Shown: piece after piece, positions 22,807 through 31,021 of the stretch
How positions within the stretch are numbered: the first letter of the stretch is position 1
How the letters are laid out: every line of letters begins with the position of its first letter
Assembly: GCA_001303665.1 (NCBI GenBank)
Contig: LJUF01000015.1
Coordinates: 8,064 to 41,894, forward strand
DNA from: Phycisphaerae bacterium SM23_33
GTDB taxonomy: Bacteria; Planctomycetota; Phycisphaerae; SM23-33
Direction: 5' to 3'
Length of the DNA: 33,831 nucleotides
Program-made: the position numbers and the translations under genes
The notes under the pieces: generated by a model
What the model was told of the DNA's origin: nothing
The model's database searches: none
The model's input: the letters and a program-made list of their open reading frames with translations, nothing else

Positions 22807-24516
22807 ATGTCCGCGACGGCAAGACCAAGCGTATGGGCGGTGCTGGCGGTGCTGACCTTTGTGGCCGTGGCGGCGGGCGAAACCGTGTACCTCCGCGACG
22901 GCCGGACCCTCGTGGGCAAGGTCACGAGGCAGAAGGGCAAGGTCCGCATCGAGATGTCCTATGGGACCGTGGTCGTCAATGAATCCGACGTGACCTACAT
23001 CGGCCAGGGCCAGCCAGAGACCCAGCCGGCCGTCTCGGCTGCGGTGGATGATTACCGTCCGGCGGCCGCCCAGGTTCGCCCGGTCGTCCAGTGGGACCAG
23101 AGTCAGGCCACGCTCCCGGAACCCATACTGTTCATGACGGCCCGGCGGGTCGAGCTGCTGCCGGAGACCCTCACTCACGGCGGCCAGCAGGAACTCCAGC
23201 AGTGGCGAGCGGCCGTCCACGACCGCCAGCGCAAGATCAGCGGGCAGTGGGTCGCACGGGATCAGCAGGACCGCCGCCGCGCCGCATTCCAGGAAAAGCT
23301 CCAGCAGGCCAACGAGAAGGCCCGCCAGGCGGCCCGCCTGTACGACAGGACCCCTGCGGACAAGGCCCGAAAGCGGCGGCTGGAGGCCGAGGCGCAGGAG
23401 GAGCTGCTGGCGGCCGCCCAGCTCTGGCCGGACACCGTGATCCGGCTGTTCTTCCTGGCCACGCTGGACCTCCGGTCCAAGGAATACGCTCAGGCCGAAG
23501 GCAGATTCCGCTGGTGCGTTGAGGCGGAGCCGCTGGTGGCCGCCTTCCGCCAGGGCCGCGGACTGGCCTTGGTGGGACTCAAGCAGCACCTCCAGGCCCT
23601 GGAAGAGTTCATCCTCTGCCTGAAACTCCGCGACGATACCTACCAGACGCTCAAGCTGCTGGAGGACGCGATGAAAGAGACGCCCGGCAGCCTGATCAAG
23701 CACCCCACCTACGGGCAAGCCAAGGAGCTGCTGGACCGCTACGAAAAGCCGAAATACCCTTACCGTTCCTACGGCCGGGACATCTCCTGGCTGATGCCCG
23801 GCAAGCCCTGGACCACCCGCGACGACACGCTCTTCGCGCCGCCGTACGACCGTATCGTCGCCAAGCAGGCCCTGGCCGTGCCCGTGTCGGAAAACGGCGT
23901 GCTGCTGGTGGACAGCAACGCCATCTCCGGGGCATACCTGATGTACGTCGAGGTGGCCCCCGACCAGTTCGCTCGCGCCGACACGCCGCGGTACGTATCG
24001 TACAGCGCGCGAGCCAGGGACCAGGACGTTCCGGTCACGGCCATCGCCGTACGGGGCGTCACGTTCACGCCGGTGGACGTGGAAAAGCCCGCCCCGCTGA
24101 AGGCCCAGCAGAAGCTGACGATTCGGGCGGCCAACGTCTACCGCCAGATGGGCACGGAAATCCGCACCGGCGAGACCACGGTCGTCTCCGTCGACGGGGA
24201 CGCGGTGCAGTTGGAGTCGGCCTTGCTTCCGGGCGAGGCCGTGGGCGCTGCGTTCGCAGACGGCAGATTCGCGGGGTTCCTCACGGCCCGGGACAAGCCG
24301 GAGGCGGAAGGCTGCGGCCAGAGCGTCTTCGTCAAGCCGGCAGACGTGACCGCCTGGATGGCGCGGATGAAGAGGTACCTGACGGGCCCGCCGAGCTACC
24401 GCTCGTCCACGGCACCGGTCCTGAAAGAAGACGCCCGCAAGCTCACGGCGACCGGAAACGTCTTCCTCGTTCACATCCTCCACGGCGAGAAGCCGCCCCC
24501 AAAACTCGTAAAATAG
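22807..24516 (+). CDS. Secreted protein of unknown function, coiled-coil/TPR-like middle
   Basis: A 569-residue protein I cannot name. Residues 1-24 form a signal peptide (VWAVLAVLTFVAVAAG). An N-terminal beta segment ETVYLRDGRTLVGKVTRQKG resembles the small SH3-like/DUF-type domain that opens many planctomycete envelope proteins. Residues about 120-200 are a charged helical region (QEKLQQANEKARQAARL), followed by helical pairs resembling TPR repeats (YAQAEGRFRWCVEAEP, LQALEEFILCLKL). The C-terminal 200 residues are beta-rich, with VVSVDGDAVQLESALLPGEAVG and GFLTARDKPEAEG, reminiscent of the second barrel of trypsin-like proteases, but no catalytic triad is evident. The start ATG at 22807 is chosen over the one at 22768 because the signal peptide follows directly. 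It is divergent from the metallo-hydrolase and upstream of nrdR. Confidence 0.7.
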   Translation: MSATARPSVWAVLAVLTFVAVAAGETVYLRDGRTLVGKVTRQKGKVRIEMSYGTVVVNESDVTYIGQGQPETQPAVSAAVDDYRPAAAQVRPVVQWDQSQATLPEPILFMTARRVELLPETLTHGGQQELQQWRAAVHDRQRKISGQWVARDQQDRRRAAFQEKLQQANEKARQAARLYDRTPADKARKRRLEAEAQEELLAAAQLWPDTVIRLFFLATLDLRSKEYAQAEGRFRWCVEAEPLVAAFRQGRGLALVGLKQHLQALEEFILCLKLRDDTYQTLKLLEDAMKETPGSLIKHPTYGQAKELLDRYEKPKYPYRSYGRDISWLMPGKPWTTRDDTLFAPPYDRIVAKQALAVPVSENGVLLVDSNAISGAYLMYVEVAPDQFARADTPRYVSYSARARDQDVPVTAIAVRGVTFTPVDVEKPAPLKAQQKLTIRAANVYRQMGTEIRTGETTVVSVDGDAVQLESALLPGEAVGAAFADGRFAGFLTARDKPEAEGCGQSVFVKPADVTAWMARMKRYLTGPPSYRSSTAPVLKEDARKLTATGNVFLVHILHGEKPPPKLVK

Positions 24517-24517
24517 C

Positions 24518-24544
24518 TTGACGCCCAACATCTGGCGGTATAGC
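24518..24544 (+). promoter_or_regulatory. Candidate nrdR promoter
   Basis: TTGACG (24518-24523) and TATAGC (24539-24544), spacer 15, which is shorter than ideal. It lies 100 bases before nrdR. A GC-rich imperfect hairpin (24598-24623) follows in the presumed leader. No classical NrdR box pair is evident. Confidence 0.35.
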
Positions 24545-24643
24545 TTTCCGCGAGCCCCTACATCTTTGAAAATCGCCCTTTATGAGGGGCCAAGGGAGCT
24601 TCCCGGGCCCAAGTGCCGGGAGCCCGGGTGAGAGAGCGCCGCC

Positions 24644-25144
24644 ATGCAGTGTCCATATTGCGGCCAGGATAACGACAAAGTCATTGATTCCCGCAGCAGC
24701 AACGGCGGGCGAGCCGTGCGGCGGCGGCGCCAGTGCCGTCATTGCCGCCGACGCTTCACCACCTATGAGCGGGCTGAAGAGTCCCCCCGCATCACCGTCA
24801 TCAAGAGGGACGGCTCCCGGATGCCGTACGACCGCCAGAAGGTCCTGGCCGGGCTCCAGAGCGCCTGCTACAAACGCCCGGTCAGCCAGGAGCAATTGCG
24901 CCGGATCGTGGAAGCGGTCGAGGAGGACGTCTTCGGCACGTTCGAGAAGGAGGTACCGTCCCAGTACATCGGCGACGCGGTCAGCAACCAGCTTCGGCGG
25001 ACGGACAAGGTGGCGTACGTCCGCTTTGCCAGCGTGTACCGCAAGTTCCAGGACGTGGGGGAGCTGATCGAGGAGGCCCAGGGGGTCCGCGACATGCCCG
25101 CGGAGACCCCCGGACAGGGAGAGCTTTTCGAGAAGGAAGGTTAG
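24644..25144 (+). CDS. nrdR: Transcriptional repressor NrdR
   Basis: NrdR represses ribonucleotide reductase genes when dATP is bound. The 166 residues show the complete family layout: a zinc ribbon with C3, C6, C31 and C34 (MQCPYCGQDNDKVIDSR and RRRRQCRHCRRRFTTYER), then an ATP-cone (ITVIKRDGSRMPYDRQKVLAGLQSAC, ending near YIGDAVSNQLRRTDKVAYVRFASVYRKF). Length is slightly above the usual 150-160 because of a C-terminal tail (PAETPGQGELFEKEG). The ribosome binding site is modest. The next gene, 55 bases on, also encodes an ATP-cone-like protein; no ribonucleotide reductase gene is in the window. Function and family are secure. Confidence 0.96.
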   Translation: MQCPYCGQDNDKVIDSRSSNGGRAVRRRRQCRHCRRRFTTYERAEESPRITVIKRDGSRMPYDRQKVLAGLQSACYKRPVSQEQLRRIVEAVEEDVFGTFEKEVPSQYIGDAVSNQLRRTDKVAYVRFASVYRKFQDVGELIEEAQGVRDMPAETPGQGELFEKEG

Positions 25145-25199
25145 AGCGCAGCCGTCGGGTCGCAGGAATAAGGAGATTCCGGCCCTGATCCCATCAAGG

Positions 25200-25733
25200 A
25201 TGGTCTTCGTGCTCAAGCACGACGGGACGTTTGAGCCGTTCGATCGGCAGAAGCTTCGCGCGTGCCTGCTGCGGGTGCTGCCCGCGCCCCGGGAGGATTT
25301 CCACTTTGCCGAGGCCCTTTCCATCGCGATCCGATGTTACCTGAGGGGGCGCCGAATCCGGTGCCTGAGCAGCGCGGCGGTCCTGGAGATGGCCCTGACG
25401 GTGCTGAGGGCGGTGGGCCTGACCGGGGCGGCGGCGGAGCTGGAAAGCCAGCACGCGGCCCGGCTGCAAGGCCGCAGCCGGTTGACCATTCACCACAATG
25501 ACGGACGGCGAACGGCCTGGTCAAAGGAGTGGCTCGCCCGGCAGGCGGCGAGCCGGTGGGGCCTGGGGCGGCCGGCGGCCAGAATCCTCGCCGGCCAGAT
25601 CGAGCGGGAGCTCATCCGCCAAGATGTTCGGGACGTCGGCCGCGCTGAACTGATGCAGATGCTGGCTGTCAACGCCGCCGCCTACGGCCTGGCCGGTCCG
25701 GGCCAGCGCCAAGCCATAAGCCGCTCCCGCTGA
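25200..25733 (+). CDS. ATP-cone-like protein downstream of nrdR
   Basis: A 177-residue protein. The N-terminus (VFVLKHDGTFEPFDRQKLRACLLRVL) closely follows the ATP-cone consensus (V-K-R-D-G-x-x-x-x-F-D-x-x-K) seen in NrdR and class I/III ribonucleotide reductases. The second half begins with TIHHNDGRRTAWSKEWLARQ, which may be a second, degenerate cone, and ends near MQMLAVNAAAYGLAG, where real cones have a similar terminal helix. No zinc ribbon is present, so it should not bind DNA as NrdR does. It could sense nucleotides alone or partner NrdR; both are inference. The start is uncertain: the ATG at 25200 has only AAGG directly before it, while AAGGAG lies about 24 bases further upstream. It probably belongs to the nrdR operon. 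Confidence 0.7.
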   Translation: MVFVLKHDGTFEPFDRQKLRACLLRVLPAPREDFHFAEALSIAIRCYLRGRRIRCLSSAAVLEMALTVLRAVGLTGAAAELESQHAARLQGRSRLTIHHNDGRRTAWSKEWLARQAASRWGLGRPAARILAGQIERELIRQDVRDVGRAELMQMLAVNAAAYGLAGPGQRQAISRSR

Positions 25734-25840
25734 TGCCGCCGTTCTCCCCCGCGGCAGCCCTGCTCACGAACTCACCCTCGTCCCGCCAAGCCGCAGCCGG
25801 CCGCGCGGCCGCCGGCGACGCTCCGCATGCGATTTTCGTG

Positions 25841-25870
25841 TTGACGCGTCGCTTCAAAACTGATTAGTTT
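25841..25870 (+). promoter_or_regulatory. Candidate guaB promoter
   Basis: TTGACG (25841-25846) followed after 18 bases by TAGTTT (25865-25870), about 70 bases upstream of guaB, in a local AT-richer stretch. The -35 is good, the -10 weak. Confidence 0.35.
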
Positions 25871-25941
25871 CTATCGGCAACCAATGGTCACCACCGGGGC
25901 CAGGACAATCCGGTTGCCACGCTTCCCAGGGAGACTCGGCC

Positions 25942-27408
<1,467 letters not shown>

Positions 27409-27433
27409 AACCGGACCGCCGCGGAAACTCACG

Positions 27434-27462
27434 TTGCAGAATTCACACGGAAAAGGTAGGGT
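27434..27462 (+). promoter_or_regulatory. Candidate promoter of the lipoprotein gene after guaB
   Basis: TTGCAG (27434-27439) and TAGGGT (27457-27462), spacer 17, about 30 bases before the lipoprotein start. The -10 is mediocre. Confidence 0.35.
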
Positions 27463-27492
27463 GAGCCCGGCTCGTCAATGTAGGGAGACAGC

Positions 27493-28014
27493 ATGATGAG
27501 GCAAACGACACGGCTACGCTGGATTCTGCTGGCCGGCGCGCTGGGGGCCGCCGGATGCAATATGGAGCAGTACCGCTCTCAGCCCCTGGGACAGGTGCCG
27601 TACCCCGAGGCCTTCCAGGCCGCCCGCACCGTTTTCTCGCAGTACTTCCCGGTGGCCTCGGCCGATCCACAAACAGGCAAGATCATCGGCCGGCCGAAGC
27701 TGGTCGAGGCCGCCCCGGACCGGCTGCTGGGCGTCACGCCGGCCCGGCAGGTCGCCAAGATGCGGATCCGCGAGAAAAAGGGCGGCCAGGTGTTCGCTGA
27801 AGTTCGGGTGGACGTTCAGCGACAGGACGTCGAGGCCTTCGGCGCCATGCGGCCCGTCACCGTGGACAACGAGCTGCCCAGCCGGACCCCGGCCCAGGAT
27901 GTCGCCCCGATCTCTGCCGAGCAGAACCAGGCCTGGCAGACGACCGGCCGAGACGCGGCGAAGGAACGCGACATCCTAATGGACCTGCTGCGGCGGGTAT
28001 CAGAGAAAAGCTAG
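27493..28014 (+). CDS. Putative lipoprotein of unknown function
   Basis: A 173-residue protein. A basic start (MMRQTTRLRW), hydrophobic run ILLAGALGAA and cysteine C22 in GAAGC make a lipoprotein signal. The mature part (PYPEAFQAARTVFSQYFPV, then GKIIGRPKLVEAAP and AKMRIREKKGGQVFAEVRV) has an alpha/beta pattern like small periplasmic lipoproteins that I have seen in planctomycetes without known role. The ATG at 27493 has GGGAG five bases upstream. It follows guaB by 84 bases and may use its own promoter. No enzymatic motif is visible. Confidence 0.7.
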   Translation: MMRQTTRLRWILLAGALGAAGCNMEQYRSQPLGQVPYPEAFQAARTVFSQYFPVASADPQTGKIIGRPKLVEAAPDRLLGVTPARQVAKMRIREKKGGQVFAEVRVDVQRQDVEAFGAMRPVTVDNELPSRTPAQDVAPISAEQNQAWQTTGRDAAKERDILMDLLRRVSEKS

Positions 28015-28340
28015 CAGTCCAGGCCGCATTCTCCGACCGGATTCCCGGCGGAGGGCGGCGATCCGGGCCGGCCCGCATGCCTACCGCAGGTGGGCAGGCC
28101 TCATCGGGTCGGCGGAAGCCTCGCCGCCGGCCGCGGTGCCGACCGCCGGGCTCGGCCCCCTGCGAGCATCCCGCCCAATCAATCCTTGCGGCCGTTCCCG
28201 CTCGTGGTAACTGTGCCAGCGTGCGTGGTCACCGGATCGAGGCACGACCCGTTGGGCCGCGAGCCCTGTCCCAAGCCCCATAAGTTGCGGTCTGGAAAGG
28301 GTCGCACAATCGTTGGGACAGTTGCCGCTCGCGAAAACCC
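28015..28340. other. Intergenic region before the PEP-CTERM module
   Basis: About 325 bases with no supported gene. It holds a GC-rich imperfect hairpin soon after the lipoprotein gene (CCGGAT/ATCCGG arms, 28037-28066) that could end transcription, and an 8-bp inverted repeat TGTCCCAA/TTGGGACA (28267-28274 and 28313-28320) ending 20 bases before the -35 element at 28341. The latter could be an operator; there is no direct proof. Confidence 0.45.
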
Positions 28341-28368
28341 TTGACAGCCGGCCACTTCGCGGTAGAAT
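28341..28368 (+). promoter_or_regulatory. Near-consensus sigma70-type promoter
   Basis: TTGACA (28341-28346) is a perfect -35, and TAGAAT (28363-28368) matches five of six bases of the -10; the spacer is 16. It points to the first PEP-CTERM gene, whose ATG is 188 bases downstream, leaving a long leader. It is the best promoter in the window. Confidence 0.75.
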
Positions 28369-28556
28369 ACATGCAAGCCTGGAGGGCGCCAAATCGCCAG
28401 GAGGTAAGCTCTGCTCAATGGCTCACGGGGGGCGGTGTGCGCTGAGGGCTCGCCGATGTGCAGCGGGCGGACAAGCGCCGTGACAGCGAGCTTCTGACAT
28501 GAGCAGAGCAGCCATATCCGATGGGCGGCGATTCGACGCCTGAAAGGAGAGCACAG
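28369..28556 (+). promoter_or_regulatory. Long structured 5' leader of the PEP-CTERM module
   Basis: About 180 bases between the promoter and the first PEP-CTERM gene. A hairpin with CCTGG/CCAGG arms comes first (28379-28401 region). Then GCTCTGCTCA (28408-28417) pairs perfectly with TGAGCAGAGC (28500-28509), closing an 82-base loop that itself has shorter complementary pieces (CACGG with CCGTG; AAGCTC with GAGCTT, which would compete with the closing stem). The ribosome binding site GGAG follows outside the stem. It resembles a riboswitch-like domain by shape; I do not recognise a known class. Confidence 0.5.
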
Positions 28557-29861
28557 ATGAGATCCAAGAGCCTGCTAATCGGCAGCGCGGTTGCGCTCGG
28601 GGCGCTGTGGCTTTGCGCCCCAGCCATTGGCGACGTACCGGAGGCCTTCGACTATCACTATCAGTGGACCCCCGCCGGCGAGTGGTTCATGATCCGTGAC
28701 GACTACGGCCTCGGGCCGCCGGTGCCGAGCAGCGACGGCTTCGAGGCCCCCAATCGCGAGGTGCTGGGCTACGTTAAGGCCGTGGCCCTGGAGGTGGAGT
28801 GGGTTGAAGGGCACACGCCGGGGGTCCCGCCGACGATGACCCTCACCTGCCCGGACCCGGGGGCTGAGATCATGGCCTCGCCGGCGTACCCCACGGACAA
28901 CGGCATGGGGTACACCTACCGTTGGGCCGTCGACCCCCAGCCCAGCGGCGAGGCGGTCTGGTACCCGGGGCTGGGCGAGTTCCACCTGTCCGAGGTGGCC
29001 GCGATGGACTTCGCGACCATCTGCGTCCCGGGCCAGCAGACCTACAACATCCAGAAGCCGGTCAACAAGTACGGCAATCTCGACCAGCACGACATCCCCA
29101 ACATCGGTGGCTGCGCCTGCGGACCGACGGCCGCCACCAACTCGCTGGCCTACCTCCAGAACGCCTACGGCGGCCACTACGACACCTTGCTGGTGCCCAC
29201 CCAGGGCCAGGACCTGGACGGGGATGGGGACGTGGACTCCTACGACGACCTGATCGCCGTGGCCCAGACCCTGGGCGACGCCAACCACATGAACTGCAAG
29301 TGCCCCGGCGGGACGTACTGGGACATGTTCATCTACGGCAAGCAGAAGTACATGGAGGAGGTCGCCCCGAACAAGACGGTGTACGCCGCCCAGTCCAGTT
29401 ACCTCTGGGGCCTGCCGGGCGGACGGCCGGGGCCGGACGACTACCCGCCGGCCGAGGCGCTGCCCGACTGGCTGGAGCAGAACAGGGCCCCCACGTGGCA
29501 GTTCATCTACGACAACCTGGTGGCCTGCGAGGACGTGGAGGTCCTCATCGAGGGCGAGAGCTTCGGTCACTACCTCACCGTCACCAGTTTCAGTTGGTTC
29601 GACGCCGACAACGATCGCGTGGTGGACTTCGCGGAAGGGGCGACGATTGACTACATCGACCCCTGCACCGGCACCAACCGGAACTCGCCGATCTGGCAGA
29701 ACAGCTACGAGGACCCGCTGGACCTGAAGTATTTCTTCGAGGAAGGCGGTTACACGGTGGCGCAGATCACCATGGCGATGAAGGAGAGCATCCCCGAGCC
29801 GGCCACGCTGGCCTTGCTGGCCCTGGCCGGGGGGCTGCTGCTGATCCGCCGCCGGAAGTAG
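28557..29861 (+). CDS. Secreted C39-like cysteine protease homologue with two calcium loops and PEP-CTERM tail
   Basis: A 434-residue exported protein. Residues 1-25 are a signal peptide; the last 24 form a PEP-CTERM sorting tail (IPEPATLALLALAGG, then RRRK), which an exosortase would cut and which anchors or exports the protein. The middle resembles the papain-like C39 family: GGCACGPTAATNSLAYL with candidate nucleophile C188, GHYLTVTSFSW with candidate H338, and YIDPCTG with D368. Two calcium-binding loops are visible: DLDGDGDVDSYD (219-230), a dockerin-type loop, and DADNDRVVDFAE (349-360), an EF-hand loop right after the histidine. The ATG at 28557 has GGAG seven bases upstream; an upstream in-frame ATG at 28521 is not needed. 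It is the first gene of a two-gene module. Whether it cuts protein is unproven. Confidence 0.8.
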   Translation: MRSKSLLIGSAVALGALWLCAPAIGDVPEAFDYHYQWTPAGEWFMIRDDYGLGPPVPSSDGFEAPNREVLGYVKAVALEVEWVEGHTPGVPPTMTLTCPDPGAEIMASPAYPTDNGMGYTYRWAVDPQPSGEAVWYPGLGEFHLSEVAAMDFATICVPGQQTYNIQKPVNKYGNLDQHDIPNIGGCACGPTAATNSLAYLQNAYGGHYDTLLVPTQGQDLDGDGDVDSYDDLIAVAQTLGDANHMNCKCPGGTYWDMFIYGKQKYMEEVAPNKTVYAAQSSYLWGLPGGRPGPDDYPPAEALPDWLEQNRAPTWQFIYDNLVACEDVEVLIEGESFGHYLTVTSFSWFDADNDRVVDFAEGATIDYIDPCTGTNRNSPIWQNSYEDPLDLKYFFEEGGYTVAQITMAMKESIPEPATLALLALAGGLLLIRRRK

Positions 29862-29877
29862 CCGTGCAAGATGAAAC

Positions 29878-29900
29878 TCAGCCGCTGGCGGCTGACTTTT
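29878..29900 (+). terminator. Intrinsic terminator between the two PEP-CTERM genes
   Basis: An 8-bp stem (TCAGCCGC at 29878-29885 with GCGGCTGA at 29888-29895) is followed by CTTTT, 17 bases after the stop of the first PEP-CTERM gene. It may be partial, since no obvious second promoter precedes the next gene. Confidence 0.65.
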
Positions 29901-29955
29901 CGGAAAAATCGGTAGCTTGCAGGCGATAAGCTCGGGTTTTGTTAGGAGGCTCTAG

Positions 29956-30867
29956 ATGAGTGCGACAAGAATCCTTCAGTGGGCGACGTGCGCGGCGGCG
30001 CTGTGCGTGTTCGCGTCGGCCGGGGCGGCGGACAAGGTCATGATCAACGTGCCGGACTGGAACCAGCCCGACAACTACGCCGCAGCCACCCCGGGGTTGA
30101 ACGTGGGCGACTGCCCCCAGTGGTGCAGTCCCACGGCGGCGGCGGACCTGATGGGCTACTGGGATGACGTGAAGGGTTGCGCGGGGCTGACGGATGGACA
30201 GCCTCCCTCAGCCTTCCCCAATCCGGCAAACCAGGTCCCGTGCTGGCAGCAGAACCTCTGGCACGACGGCACGGTCGAGCTGGGATGGTTCATGAATACG
30301 GGGCTCTGGCAGGGCATGGGGCCCCCGCCGATGTTCCCGCCAAAGGCCGGCGTGACGGGCCTGGGCGCCATCGGCCCGGGCGCGGTGGCCTATGCCATCG
30401 GAGCCTGGAATGATCCGAACGGTGCGGTCAAGGTCGCCTTCCCCAACGCCAACAACAGCCTGGACAACGCCTTCAACGCCCAGATGTGGGCCAACTACAA
30501 GGCCGACATTGACGCCAACAAGCCGGTGCTTGTCTCGTTCGAGTATTGGCTCGACGTCAGCGACCCAGGCGCCATGGGCACCAAGATCGTGGACGGCCAG
30601 GTGGTCGAGATCTGGCCACTCAACCCCTTGGGCACCGGGCACACGGTCTGCGGCGTGGGCTACGTGGACCCGACCCCGAACCAGTGGATCGGCGACGAGG
30701 AGATGGTCGTCCAGGACAACTGGTCCGCGACCGGGCAGTATGTGCTGGCCCCGATCTGGGCTCAGGTCGGGTGGTGGCAGCAGAATGACTACATCTTCGT
30801 TCCCGAGCCGATGACGCTGGGGCTGCTGCTGGCAGGCGGAATGGTCCTGATCCGTCGGAGGAAGTAG
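29956..30867 (+). CDS. Second secreted C39-like cysteine protease homologue with PEP-CTERM tail
   Basis: A 303-residue exported protein in tandem with the previous gene. Residues 1-25 are a signal peptide (AALCVFASAGAAD); the C-terminus is a PEP-CTERM tail (VPEPMTLGLLLAGGMVLIRR). The domain between starts with VMINVPDWNQPDN, the aspartate/tryptophan-rich entry of C39-like proteins, followed by CPQWCSPTAAADLMGYW with candidate C57, GTGHTVCGVGYVDP with H229, and VVQDNWSATG with D254. Compared with its neighbour it is shorter and lacks calcium loops, and outside the motif positions the two share little obvious identity. The ATG at 29956 has a strong AGGAGG six bases upstream. A strong terminator follows. 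It is probably an envelope or extracellular enzyme; activity is inferred from motifs only. Confidence 0.8.
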   Translation: MSATRILQWATCAAALCVFASAGAADKVMINVPDWNQPDNYAAATPGLNVGDCPQWCSPTAAADLMGYWDDVKGCAGLTDGQPPSAFPNPANQVPCWQQNLWHDGTVELGWFMNTGLWQGMGPPPMFPPKAGVTGLGAIGPGAVAYAIGAWNDPNGAVKVAFPNANNSLDNAFNAQMWANYKADIDANKPVLVSFEYWLDVSDPGAMGTKIVDGQVVEIWPLNPLGTGHTVCGVGYVDPTPNQWIGDEEMVVQDNWSATGQYVLAPIWAQVGWWQQNDYIFVPEPMTLGLLLAGGMVLIRRRK

Positions 30868-30930
30868 CAATCGAGAAGCTGCAAACGGCAGACGCGTTAC
30901 CAAGCGTTTGCTGGAGAGGCAAGATTCAGA

Positions 30931-30974
30931 AGCGCCGAACGGCAAGCCAGGCGGCTTGCCGTTTGGCGCTTTTT
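30931..30974 (+). terminator. Strong intrinsic terminator
   Basis: An 18-bp stem (30931-30948 with 30953-30970, one G.T wobble, 4-base loop) runs into TTTTTG. It ends the PEP-CTERM module and faces the convergent glmS gene. Another inverted repeat, GCAAACG/CGTTTGC (30881-30911), lies just before it. Confidence 0.9.
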
Positions 30975-31021
30975 GTATTTCGCGGAACCGGCGGCGGCCG
31001 CCACGGCGCCGGCCCGGGGGA

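Noticed and set aside
28015..28556. tRNA or c-di-GMP riboswitch in the leader before the PEP-CTERM genes
   Set aside because: No TTCGA-type T-arm or acceptor pairing for a tRNA, and no GEMM-like conserved core, could be found.
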